Of a stretch of 28,559 nt of DNA, positions 14,206 through 21,195 are shown in pieces. Every line of letters starts with the position of its first letter. Position 1 is the first letter of the stretch. A program made the translations under genes and the position numbers. The notes beneath the pieces are model-generated. The model did no database searches and was not told where the DNA came from. It worked only from the letters and a program-made list of their open reading frames with translations. The stretch comes from Candidatus Acetothermia bacterium (lineage in GTDB: Bacteria; Bipolaricaulota; Bipolaricaulia; RBG-16-55-9; JANLFV01): NCBI GenBank assembly GCA_028275195.1, contig JAPWVC010000005.1:1-28559 (forward strand), in the 5' to 3' direction.

Positions 14206-15460
14206 AGTAGCGCACGACCACGAGGATCGAGGCCCGGGCCGTGCGGCCCTCCCGGTCCACGACGGTCAAGGTAACCTTATATTCGCCTGGCCGGCGATAC
14301 TCGTGGCTCACGGTCGGCCCAGAGGCGGTCTGGCCGTCCCCGAAGTCCCAGTAGTATTGGACGATCGGGCCGGTCGAGCCGAGCCCCGAGAACCGGGGAT
14401 CTCCGAGGCAGACAGTCCGATCGCCCCCGGCGATCTCGGCCCGTAAGGGCCTTGGGCTGTTTCTGTCTCTTAGCCCGTCCTGGCCTAGGTCGGCTTCGAC
14501 GCAGCGGCGGTCCTGCCCGCCCTGGCGGGCGGCGAGCACGAAGGCCTCCAGGAGGGCCTCCAACTCCTCTCCCTGCTCCAGGAAGGACCTGGACCGGCTC
14601 CCGTGGCAAGGGTATTGCGCGACTGCCTGATTGAAGGCCGCGAGCCGTAAGCGGAGCTCGGAGGGGTCGGCCGGGCTGGCGGGCGAGCTGCTCCGGATGG
14701 CCCTTTGCATCTTCTGGAAGGCGGCCTCCACCTGATCGAGGAGCCGGCCCAACTGGGGGGCATTCATCGCGTTCAGGACTAGCCGCATCTGGCTGATGAT
14801 GGCCGTGAATCTTGTGGTAAAGGCGGCTAGCTCCTCCTCAGGGAGGGCCATACGACTGATACTCCCAGCGGGGGCCTCATGCCAATACCAAAAGACGCAG
14901 CCAGGGGGGAGCGAGGGCTCCCTCTTCTCGGCGTTTGGGCCGGATGGGGGCGGGTCCAGCTTGGGCTCGGGCGGCTGGGGGGAGAGCCTAGAGGCCAGGC
15001 CATCTACTAGCCCTTGGAGCCTACTCGCCTCGGCGAGGGCCGCCTCCCTCTGGCTTAAGCGCAAGCCATCGGCGGGGAGGCCCTCGGGCTCGAGCGCCCG
15101 GCTCAGGGCCGCGAGAGCCCGCTGGAGCTCGGTCGGGTCCACCGGCTGGGCAGGCGAGCCCATCTCAACGGCCCGCTCGAGCCGCCGGAAGGCGGCCTCG
15201 ACCGCTTGGAGGAGGGCCACCAAGCGGGGCTCCTCCAGGCTCATCACAAGTGGGCTCAACTCCACGAGCCCGGCATTAAAGCCATTGAGGAAGTCGAGCA
15301 CTTCCTGGTCTGGGAGCGTGACCTGGAAGAGCCGTCCCTCGGGCCCCTTCACCCAGAGGTCGCATCCGGGGAGGACGATGAGCATCGTGATCGAGGCCAG
15401 GATCAGGGCAGAAACGGGCCTAACAAGATGATGGCCCAGTTGATTAAGCGCGATAGACAT
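14201..15460 (-). CDS. Predicted lipoprotein with duplicated helical domain and C-terminal PKD domain
   Basis: A 419-residue envelope protein without a named family. The N-terminus has a hydrophobic segment ending LIVLPGC, a lipobox-like site with Cys33 (Pro at -2 is unusual). Residues 32-124 and 187-283 are clearly two copies of one domain: each begins GC-x-x-W, contains LP-D/E-x-E, then E/A-P-R/Q-L-x-x-L-L-x-x-V-E-A-A-F and SPA-x-P-x-DP-S/T-EL. A Pro-rich linker (about 160-185) separates them. The C-terminus (about 342-417) is a PKD domain with YYWDFGDGQTASGPTVSHEY and PGEYKVTLTVVD, typical of extracellular adhesion or display. No clear promoter or strong ribosome binding site precedes the ATG at 15460. 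Function is unknown. Confidence 0.85.
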   Translation of the reverse strand: MSIALNQLGHHLVRPVSALILASITMLIVLPGCDLWVKGPEGRLFQVTLPDQEVLDFLNGFNAGLVELSPLVMSLEEPRLVALLQAVEAAFRRLERAVEMGSPAQPVDPTELQRALAALSRALEPEGLPADGLRLSQREAALAEASRLQGLVDGLASRLSPQPPEPKLDPPPSGPNAEKREPSLPPGCVFWYWHEAPAGSISRMALPEEELAAFTTRFTAIISQMRLVLNAMNAPQLGRLLDQVEAAFQKMQRAIRSSSPASPADPSELRLRLAAFNQAVAQYPCHGSRSRSFLEQGEELEALLEAFVLAARQGGQDRRCVEADLGQDGLRDRNSPRPLRAEIAGGDRTVCLGDPRFSGLGSTGPIVQYYWDFGDGQTASGPTVSHEYRRPGEYKVTLTVVDREGRTARASILVVVRYC

Positions 15461-15659
15461 ACCATCTCGATCATCATGGCCCTCCGAGGGGTCGGGAATG
15501 GCTGGGGTTCCCTCCCCAGGGGAAATGGTGCCGGAGGGGGAAGGACTTCTGACTTGACTGACCTGAGGCCATCGGCTCGGGCGGGCTGACCGGCTAACTG
15601 AGCGGCTGCGGCGGGCAGGAGTGGGGAGGATGATCCCTCGCCGATGTGCCCGCTGTTCC

Positions 15660-15688
15660 TTGTCCCGCGCACCGCTCTCATCTAGAAT
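15660..15688 (+). promoter_or_regulatory. Promoter of the rplI operon
   Basis: TTGTCC (15660-15665) and TAGAAT (15683-15688) are 17 bp apart, 63 bp before rplI. An AGGAGG at 15725-15730 is too far from the ATG to act as its ribosome binding site. The rest of the 291-bp gap 15461-15751 shows no ORF or RNA gene that I can support. Confidence 0.6.
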
Positions 15689-15751
15689 TGGGCCGATCTA
15701 GACAGAACCTAAAGCCGATCCGGCAGGAGGTAGGAAGGGGTATCGATCGAG

Positions 15752-16246
15752 ATGAAGGTCCTCTTGATCCAAAGGGTGGAGAAGCTCGGGGAAGCCGGGG
15801 ATCTGGTCAATGTCTCCGACGGCTATGCACGGAACTACCTCTTCCCCCGCGGGCTGGCCGTCGAGCCGACGGAGCATAACCTCAAAAAGTATGAGCAGCT
15901 CAAGCGGGCGCGGGAGGAGGAGCGGAAGAGCCGTGAGGAGAAGGCCCGGGCCCTCCGGGAGCGGCTGGCGGGCCAGGTCTTCAAGTTCGTCCGGGAGGCC
16001 CACGGCGAGGGGCTCTACGGCTCGGTCCGGAGGGAGGACATCGTCGAGGCGATCCGGGAGAGGCTCGGCGAGGAGATAGAGAAGGGACGGATTCGGCTAG
16101 AGCGGCCGATCGAGAAGGTCGGGACCTATCCGGTCCAGATCGAGCTCTACGGCGGGCTCTCCGTCGAGATCCAGGTCGAGGTCGAGGGCCGCCCTCCGGG
16201 GCCGGAGATCGAGCCAGAGCCAGGGTCGGCGCCAAGGGGCCGATGA
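15752..16246 (+). CDS. rplI: 50S ribosomal protein bL9
   Basis: Large-subunit protein near the L1 stalk that helps keep the reading frame. The 164 residues start MKVLLIQRVEKLGEAGDLVNV, with the N-terminal rRNA-binding signature GYARNYLFPRGLAVEPTEHN, then the long connecting helix (about 44-75) and the C-terminal domain ending near VQIELYGGLSVEIQVEVEG. About 20 extra Pro/Glu/Gly-rich residues follow (GRPPGPEIEPEPGSAPRGR), absent in standard bL9. The gene is away from its usual rpsF-ssb-rpsR neighbours. Its stop overlaps the next start by ATGA, so a ribosomal protein is translationally coupled to an exported protein. Confidence 0.95.
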   Translation: MKVLLIQRVEKLGEAGDLVNVSDGYARNYLFPRGLAVEPTEHNLKKYEQLKRAREEERKSREEKARALRERLAGQVFKFVREAHGEGLYGSVRREDIVEAIRERLGEEIEKGRIRLERPIEKVGTYPVQIELYGGLSVEIQVEVEGRPPGPEIEPEPGSAPRGR

Positions 16247-17748
16247 GCCGCTTTATTTTCTTGCTGGCCTTCTTGCCCTTGGCCCTCAACCCAGTTGGGC
16301 TCGGGTTCGCCGCGCCTGAGAGGCTCATCATCAATGGCCATGAGGTCCAGCTCGAGCACCCGCTCCTGGCCTTGGAGGGCGAGGCGGTGGCCGGGGCAGC
16401 AGGGGCAGAGGAGGAGAAGGGGAAGGGGCTGCTCGCCCCGCTTGAGGAGCTCTCGCCCTATCTTGGGGCCGAGCTCCGTCGAGAAGATCGAGGTTACATC
16501 CTCCGCTTCGGCCTGGGTGAGGAGGCCCGGCTCCCTCAAGCGGGCCTCCACCTCCAAGCGGGAGTGAGCTATTTCCCGCTCGAGGAGCTGGCCGGGCTCC
16601 TGGGGGCGAGATCGCTCCTCTTCCCCGACTCTGTTTACCTTTTCGTCCCCCGGAGTGAGCTCGTCTCGCTCTCCTACTCCTCCGCCGAGGGGGTGGTCCG
16701 GCTCCGCTTCTCCCGGCTTGCCCCGCTCGAGCTAGCCTCCAAGGGGAGGACGATCGAGGCCCGGTTCTTCAACGCCGTTTTGGGGATCGCTCCCCGGACG
16801 AGCCGCTTCTCCCAAGGGATGGTCAAGGAGCTCGAGCTCCTCTCCGAGAGGGCAGGTCAAGTCCAGCTCCGGCTCGAGCTCAGCCAGGCAGGCCGGGCCG
16901 AGCTCCGGGCCGGCTTCTCCTCTGGGGGCTATGAGCTCGAGCTCCGGCTCGCCTCCGATGGTGGGGACGGGAGCTCTGGCCCCGGCCCGGGCCCGAATCC
17001 AAGCCCATCCCTGCCGATCCTCAAGCTCAAGCGGGCGGAGCAACTCCGGCTCAAGCCCTGGCTTAGCTACCACTATGAGCTTCGGGAGACGCCGGCCGGT
17101 CCGGTCCGGATCTACTACCTCCTCGTGGAGGACTACCAGGCCCACGCCCGCCTGAGGGTGGCCCTCCCCCAAGCCGGGCTGGGCGGACTGGAGCGGCTGG
17201 AGAGGATGGTCGCGGCCCAGGGTGGCCTTTGTGGGATCAACGCCAACTTCTTCGATCCCGTGAGCAACAGGCCGATCGGCCTCCTGATCAAGGATGGGGC
17301 GCTCCTCTTGCCGCCCTACGGCCACCGGGCGGCCCTGGGGATCGACCTCTTCGGGAAGGCCGTGATCTTCGAGGAGGCCCAGCCCCCGCTGATCCCCCTC
17401 CGGGAGGCCGTGACCGGCGGGCCGCGGCTCCTCAAGGATGGAAGGGTCGTGCTCGACCCGAAGAGGGAGGGCTTCTCCGAGGCCTTCATCCAGGGAAGGG
17501 CGGCGAGGAGCGCGATCGGGCTCGGGGCCGAGGGTGAGCTGATCATGCTCATCGCGATCAAGGACCGTGGGAGCGCGGGGCTGACGCTCGAGGAGCTGGC
17601 GCTCCTCCTCCAGGGCCTGGGGGCGGTCGAGGCCCTAGCCCTCGACGGGGGAAGCTCCGCCTCTCTGGTCTTTCGCCGGGGGAAGGACCTCCGAGCGATC
17701 GGGGGAAGAGAGATCGCCGTGGGGCTGGTCTTGATCCCGACTCGATAG
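16243..17748 (+). CDS. Exported phosphodiester glycosidase (NAGPA-domain) protein with N-terminal copper-amine-oxidase-like domain
   Basis: A 501-residue protein with a signal peptide (FIFLLAFLPLALNPVGLGFA). Residues about 25-130 resemble the copper-amine-oxidase N-terminal-like domain seen in Gram-positive and thermophile envelope proteins (INGHEVQL...PLEELAGLLGARSLLFPDSVYLFV). A beta-rich AMIN-like region follows, then a Gly/Pro/Ser linker at about 246-262. The C-terminal part (about 300-500) is the NAGPA/DUF2233 domain: GINANFFDPVSNRPIG from residue 331, VTGGPRLLKDG, ARSAIGL and ALDGGSSASLV near 466-475. NAGPA domains remove sugar phosphodiester caps in some members; in bacteria the substrate is usually unknown, often cell-wall related. 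Neighbouring murJ supports an envelope role. Confidence 0.85.
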   Translation: MSRFIFLLAFLPLALNPVGLGFAAPERLIINGHEVQLEHPLLALEGEAVAGAAGAEEEKGKGLLAPLEELSPYLGAELRREDRGYILRFGLGEEARLPQAGLHLQAGVSYFPLEELAGLLGARSLLFPDSVYLFVPRSELVSLSYSSAEGVVRLRFSRLAPLELASKGRTIEARFFNAVLGIAPRTSRFSQGMVKELELLSERAGQVQLRLELSQAGRAELRAGFSSGGYELELRLASDGGDGSSGPGPGPNPSPSLPILKLKRAEQLRLKPWLSYHYELRETPAGPVRIYYLLVEDYQAHARLRVALPQAGLGGLERLERMVAAQGGLCGINANFFDPVSNRPIGLLIKDGALLLPPYGHRAALGIDLFGKAVIFEEAQPPLIPLREAVTGGPRLLKDGRVVLDPKREGFSEAFIQGRAARSAIGLGAEGELIMLIAIKDRGSAGLTLEELALLLQGLGAVEALALDGGSSASLVFRRGKDLRAIGGREIAVGLVLIPTR

Positions 17749-17765
17749 GGCGAAGCCTTAATGAG

Positions 17766-19352
17766 ATGACGATCCGGGAGCAGTTGGCGGTCCGGCTCAG
17801 GGGCTTAGGCTGGGGAGGCGGGCTCGTCCGCGATGTCCTGGTCATCGCCGGGGCCACGGCCACCTGCCGGGTCTTCGGGCTCTTCCGCGATGTGGTGATC
17901 GCGGACCGGTTCGGCGCGAGCGCGGCCTACGATGCCTATATCATCGCCTTCTTCGTCCCCCATATGCTCCGGCAGCTCCTGGCTGAAGGGGCCCTCTCCA
18001 CGGCCTTCGTCCCGATTTACACCGGCTACCTCGCGAGAGGGCGGGAAGAGGCCGACCGGTTCGCCAGCGTCGTCCTGAGCGCCGCGCTCATCCTCTTCCC
18101 CTTCGTGATCGGCCTTGGGGCCTGGCTCGCCCCGTGGTATCTCCCCTTCCTGGCGAGCGGCTTCTCCCCGGAGAAGCTCCACTTGACGGTCTCCCTCACC
18201 TGGGTGACCCTCCCGTTCATCGGGTTAGTGGGAGTGGCCGCGATCTTCATGGGGGTCCTCAACGGCCAGCGGCAGTTCCTTGCCCCAGCCCTCGCGCCGG
18301 TCCTCTTCGACCTCGGGCTGATCGTGGGGGCCTGGCCGGTCGCGGCCAAGCTCGCTCAGCCGGCCTTCGGGCTGGCCTGGGGGGTCCTCCTCGGCGGGGC
18401 GGGGATGCTCCTCTTCCAGCTCTGCTTCCTCCGAGGGCGGCTCCACTTCGCCTTCGGGCTTGAGCTGGGGCATGAGGGGCTGAGGGAGCTCGGAAGGATG
18501 ATGCTCCCCGCGGTCGTCGGGCTGGCCGGAGTCCAGGTGAACCTCCTGGTCGATAACAAGCTCGCCTCCCACTTGGGAGACGGGGCGATCTCCTCGATGC
18601 AGTATGCGATCCGGCTCTTCCAGCTCCCACTGGGGGTCTTCGCCATCTCCATCGCCAATGCCCTCCTCCCTCGCCTCTCCGAGCGGGCTGTATCCGAAGA
18701 TCTGGAAGGGCTGAGCCGGGCCCTCCAGCGCGGGCTCCTGCTCGGGGCGCTAGTCCTCTTCCCGGCCGTGATCGGGCTCTATGCCCTCGGGCGGCCCACG
18801 ATCGAGCTGCTCTTCGAGCACGGGCGGTTCACCCCCGCGGATACGGCCCGGACCCTCGCGGCCCTGAACTTCTACCTCTTTGGGGTGATCGGCTACGGCG
18901 GGGTCTTCCTCCTCTCGCGGGCCTTCTACGCCCTGCGGGATACACGGACTCCGGTGGCGGTCGGATTCCTCGGGGTGGCCCTCAATGTGGGCCTCGACTA
19001 CGCCTTAGTCGGGCCGCTCGGCCTCCGCGGCCTGGCCCTGGCCACCTCGGTCTCTGGGCTGGTGAATATGGCGGTCTTGCTCGGGCTGATCGGGCGGCGG
19101 CTAGGCTCGGGAAGGGAGTTGGTCGCCCCCCTAGCGGAGAGGCTGGGGAAGCTCTTCCTAGCGGCGGTCGCGATGGGTGCGCTCGTCTTCCTCTCGCAGC
19201 GCGGGCTGGCTGCGGCCCTGGAGAGCCGGTTCGCCCTCGTGGCCCTCCCGGTCCTGATCGGGCTGGTAAGCTACCCCCTCTTCCTCAGGCTGGCCGGTCT
19301 ATCCCTCTCCCGGCTCGAGGAGCGCGAAGCCCTAACTCGAACTCGAGCTTGA
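17766..19352 (+). CDS. murJ: Lipid II flippase MurJ
   Basis: Polytopic MOP-superfamily protein that flips lipid-linked peptidoglycan precursor across the inner membrane. The 528-residue length and about 14 hydrophobic segments are typical. Landmarks are FGLFRDVVIADRFGASAAYDAYIIAFFVPHMLRQLLAEGALSTAFVP, read as FRDVVIADRFGASAAYDAY and LLAEGALSTAFVPIY, plus VNLLVDNKLASHLGDGAISS, ANALLPRLSERA and RAFYALRDTRTPVAVG. The ATG at 17766 lacks a strong ribosome binding site; it follows the NAGPA gene by 17 bp. The 3' end overlaps the convergent Cys-rich gene by 21 bp inside a hexanucleotide repeat that encodes the last residues LTRTRA. Confidence 0.95.
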   Translation: MTIREQLAVRLRGLGWGGGLVRDVLVIAGATATCRVFGLFRDVVIADRFGASAAYDAYIIAFFVPHMLRQLLAEGALSTAFVPIYTGYLARGREEADRFASVVLSAALILFPFVIGLGAWLAPWYLPFLASGFSPEKLHLTVSLTWVTLPFIGLVGVAAIFMGVLNGQRQFLAPALAPVLFDLGLIVGAWPVAAKLAQPAFGLAWGVLLGGAGMLLFQLCFLRGRLHFAFGLELGHEGLRELGRMMLPAVVGLAGVQVNLLVDNKLASHLGDGAISSMQYAIRLFQLPLGVFAISIANALLPRLSERAVSEDLEGLSRALQRGLLLGALVLFPAVIGLYALGRPTIELLFEHGRFTPADTARTLAALNFYLFGVIGYGGVFLLSRAFYALRDTRTPVAVGFLGVALNVGLDYALVGPLGLRGLALATSVSGLVNMAVLLGLIGRRLGSGRELVAPLAERLGKLFLAAVAMGALVFLSQRGLAAALESRFALVALPVLIGLVSYPLFLRLAGLSLSRLEEREALTRTRA

Positions 19353-20042
19353 ACTTGAACTTGAGCCTGGACCCGAGCCGGGAGGGCGACCGCCGAGCCC
19401 TGGCCGGAGCTGGTCGGGAGTGATAATCAGGCCCGTGGGTCTTGTCTCGGCCTCTTCGTCTGAGAGGTCGAAGTCCCGGGCGACATGGCCCATCAGCCCC
19501 TGCAGGTAGCGCCTCGAGCTCTCTCCTTCTCCAGAGCCGGAGAAGCTCCCCAGGAAGGCGAGGGTCGCCTCGACCCCTTCGAGTGCCTCCTCGCGGCTCA
19601 GTCCGCTCTCCTTCAGGTAGCCGGTGATGCCCTCGAGGAGGTGCTCCCCCAGGCCGGGCACAAGCGAGCCCTCTACGAGCAGGATCGGCCCGAGCTGGCG
19701 CTTGAGGAACTCCAGCCCCTCGCGGACCTCGCGGTCGGTCCCACCGGTCCGGTCGCGATAGTAGCGGTAGATGAGCAGCTCCAGGAACAAGATGAAGTTG
19801 AGGAGCTGCTCCCGGCCGTCGAGATAGAGCTGGGCATGGGCGGCGAGCCAGGCCTTGCGGAACTCCTCGCCCAGCCGCTCCCGTTGGTAGCGCTCATGGC
19901 GCTCGAAGTAGGGGCAAGCCCGGGGGCAGGCGATCTCAAGCCCGCGGTGCTCCCCGCAGCAGGGGGGGCAGATCGGCCCCCTCAGGGCGGGGCAGTTCCT
20001 CAGGCTCGAACGGCTCTTCCCACAATAGGCGCAGAGGGCCAT
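19332..20042 (-). CDS. Cys-rich zinc-finger-like protein with poly-Ser tail, function unknown
   Basis: I do not recognise a characterised family. The start is ATG 20042 (MALCAYCGKSRSSLRNCP), 4 bp after the dxr stop; a much longer upstream frame only shadows dxr. The 236-residue protein has a Cys cluster at 4, 7, 17, 25, 28, 29, 39 and 43, two CxxC pairs plus others, which suggests one or two structural zinc sites, then Tyr-phe-glu-arg-his (CPYFERHERYQRER). A helical, partly hydrophobic region follows (LLNFILFLELLIYRYYRDRT). The C-terminus is a low-complexity GSGPG then ten Ser, encoded by a degenerate TCRAGY hexamer repeat. It is third gene of ftsH-dxr. Confidence 0.75.
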   Translation of the reverse strand: MALCAYCGKSRSSLRNCPALRGPICPPCCGEHRGLEIACPRACPYFERHERYQRERLGEEFRKAWLAAHAQLYLDGREQLLNFILFLELLIYRYYRDRTGGTDREVREGLEFLKRQLGPILLVEGSLVPGLGEHLLEGITGYLKESGLSREEALEGVEATLAFLGSFSGSGEGESSRRYLQGLMGHVARDFDLSDEEAETRPTGLIITPDQLRPGLGGRPPGSGPGSSSSSSSSSS

Positions 20043-20046
20043 CGGA

Positions 20047-21195
20047 TTATATCTTCTTAGCCCGCTCCCGGCCCCAGCGGTCGGCGGCCAGGACCTCTTC
20101 CAGGCCGGGCTCTTCGCCCCCGAACTCGCGATGCTCCCGGAGGACCAGGCGGAGACCCTCGGCAATTCTAGTGAATGGTATCTCCCGGCGCAAGAACCGC
20201 TCGACCAGGACCTCATCGGCCCCGTTGATGGCCGCGGGCATCGTCCCGCCCAGCCGCCCGGCCTCGACCACGGCCTCGAAGGCCGGATACCTCTGGGGGT
20301 CGATCTCAGCGAATTCGAGGGAAAGCCCGCGGAGGTCGAGCTCCACCTGGCTCCCACCGAGCCGCTCGGGGTAGGTGAGGGCATACCTGATCGGAAGGCG
20401 CATATCCGGCGGGGAGAGGCCCGCGAGGAGCGTCCCGTCGGCCAGCTCGACCAGCCCGTGGACGACCGACTGGGGGTGGAGGATTGCCTCGATCTGGTCG
20501 TATTCCAGCCCGAAGAGCCAGTGGGCCTCGATCACCTCGAACCCCTTGTTCGCCAGGGTGGCAGAATCGATCGTGATCCTCCGGCCCATCCGCCAGGTCG
20601 GGTGGCACAGGACCTCCTCGGGCGTGAGGGAAGGGAGCTCCTCCAATGGCCGGTCCCGGACGGCCCCACCGCTTGCGGTGAGGATGATCCTCTTTACCTC
20701 CTCCGGCCTCCGCCCCTCAAGGAGCTGGAAGATCGTGCTGTGCTCGCTATCTACGGGGATCAGCTCGCCTCCGCCGCGGGCGAGGGCTCGCTTGACCAGG
20801 TGGCCGCCGATGACCAATGACTCCTTATTCGCTAGGCAGACCCGCTTCCCCGCCTCGAGGGCCGCGAGGGTCGGCTCCAGCCCGATCGCCCCGACCAGGC
20901 CGTTCACCACGATCTGGACCTCCGGGAGGGAGGCGATCTCTCGCAACCCCGCCTCGCCCCAGAGGATCTCTGGCTGAGCCCGTCCCAACCCCAGCTCCCG
21001 GCGGAGCCGCTCCGCGGCCTCCTCCGTCCCGACGGAGACGACCGCGGGGTTGAATTCCCGGACCTGCTGGAGGAGGGACTCGATGTTCTCCCCCGCGGCG
21101 AGGGCTAAGGCCTGGAATCGGGGGCGGAGAGCCCGGATTACTTCTAATGTCTGGCGCCCGATCGAGCCGGTCGAGCCGAGGAGGGCAACCCTCAT
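20047..21195 (-). CDS. dxr: 1-deoxy-D-xylulose 5-phosphate reductoisomerase
   Basis: Second enzyme of the MEP pathway: converts DXP to 2-C-methyl-D-erythritol 4-phosphate with NADPH. The 382-residue protein is complete. NADPH-binding GSTGSIG is at residues 7-13. LANKESLVIGG, the metal ligands in PVDSEHSTIFQ, the loop TASGGAVRD, and HPTWRMGRRITIDSATLANKGFEVIEAHWLFG (core RITIDSATLANKGFEVIEA) are all present, with LHPQSVVHG near the C-terminal domain. The ATG immediately follows the ftsH stop (TAAATG), so translation is likely coupled. It shows that this organism makes isoprenoids by the MEP route. Confidence 0.97.
   Translation of the reverse strand: MRVALLGSTGSIGRQTLEVIRALRPRFQALALAAGENIESLLQQVREFNPAVVSVGTEEAAERLRRELGLGRAQPEILWGEAGLREIASLPEVQIVVNGLVGAIGLEPTLAALEAGKRVCLANKESLVIGGHLVKRALARGGGELIPVDSEHSTIFQLLEGRRPEEVKRIILTASGGAVRDRPLEELPSLTPEEVLCHPTWRMGRRITIDSATLANKGFEVIEAHWLFGLEYDQIEAILHPQSVVHGLVELADGTLLAGLSPPDMRLPIRYALTYPERLGGSQVELDLRGLSLEFAEIDPQRYPAFEAVVEAGRLGGTMPAAINGADEVLVERFLRREIPFTRIAEGLRLVLREHREFGGEEPGLEEVLAADRWGRERAKKI

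Noticed and set aside
15461..15751. Possible small gene or RNA in the lipoprotein-rplI gap
   Set aside because: Short ORFs here lack ribosome binding sites and motifs; only the rplI promoter is supported.
20043..20384. 350-residue minus-strand ORF extending the Cys-rich gene upstream
   Set aside because: The extra N-terminal 115 residues are low-complexity shadow of the dxr 3' end; the ATG at 20042 directly after dxr begins the conserved-looking Cys cluster.
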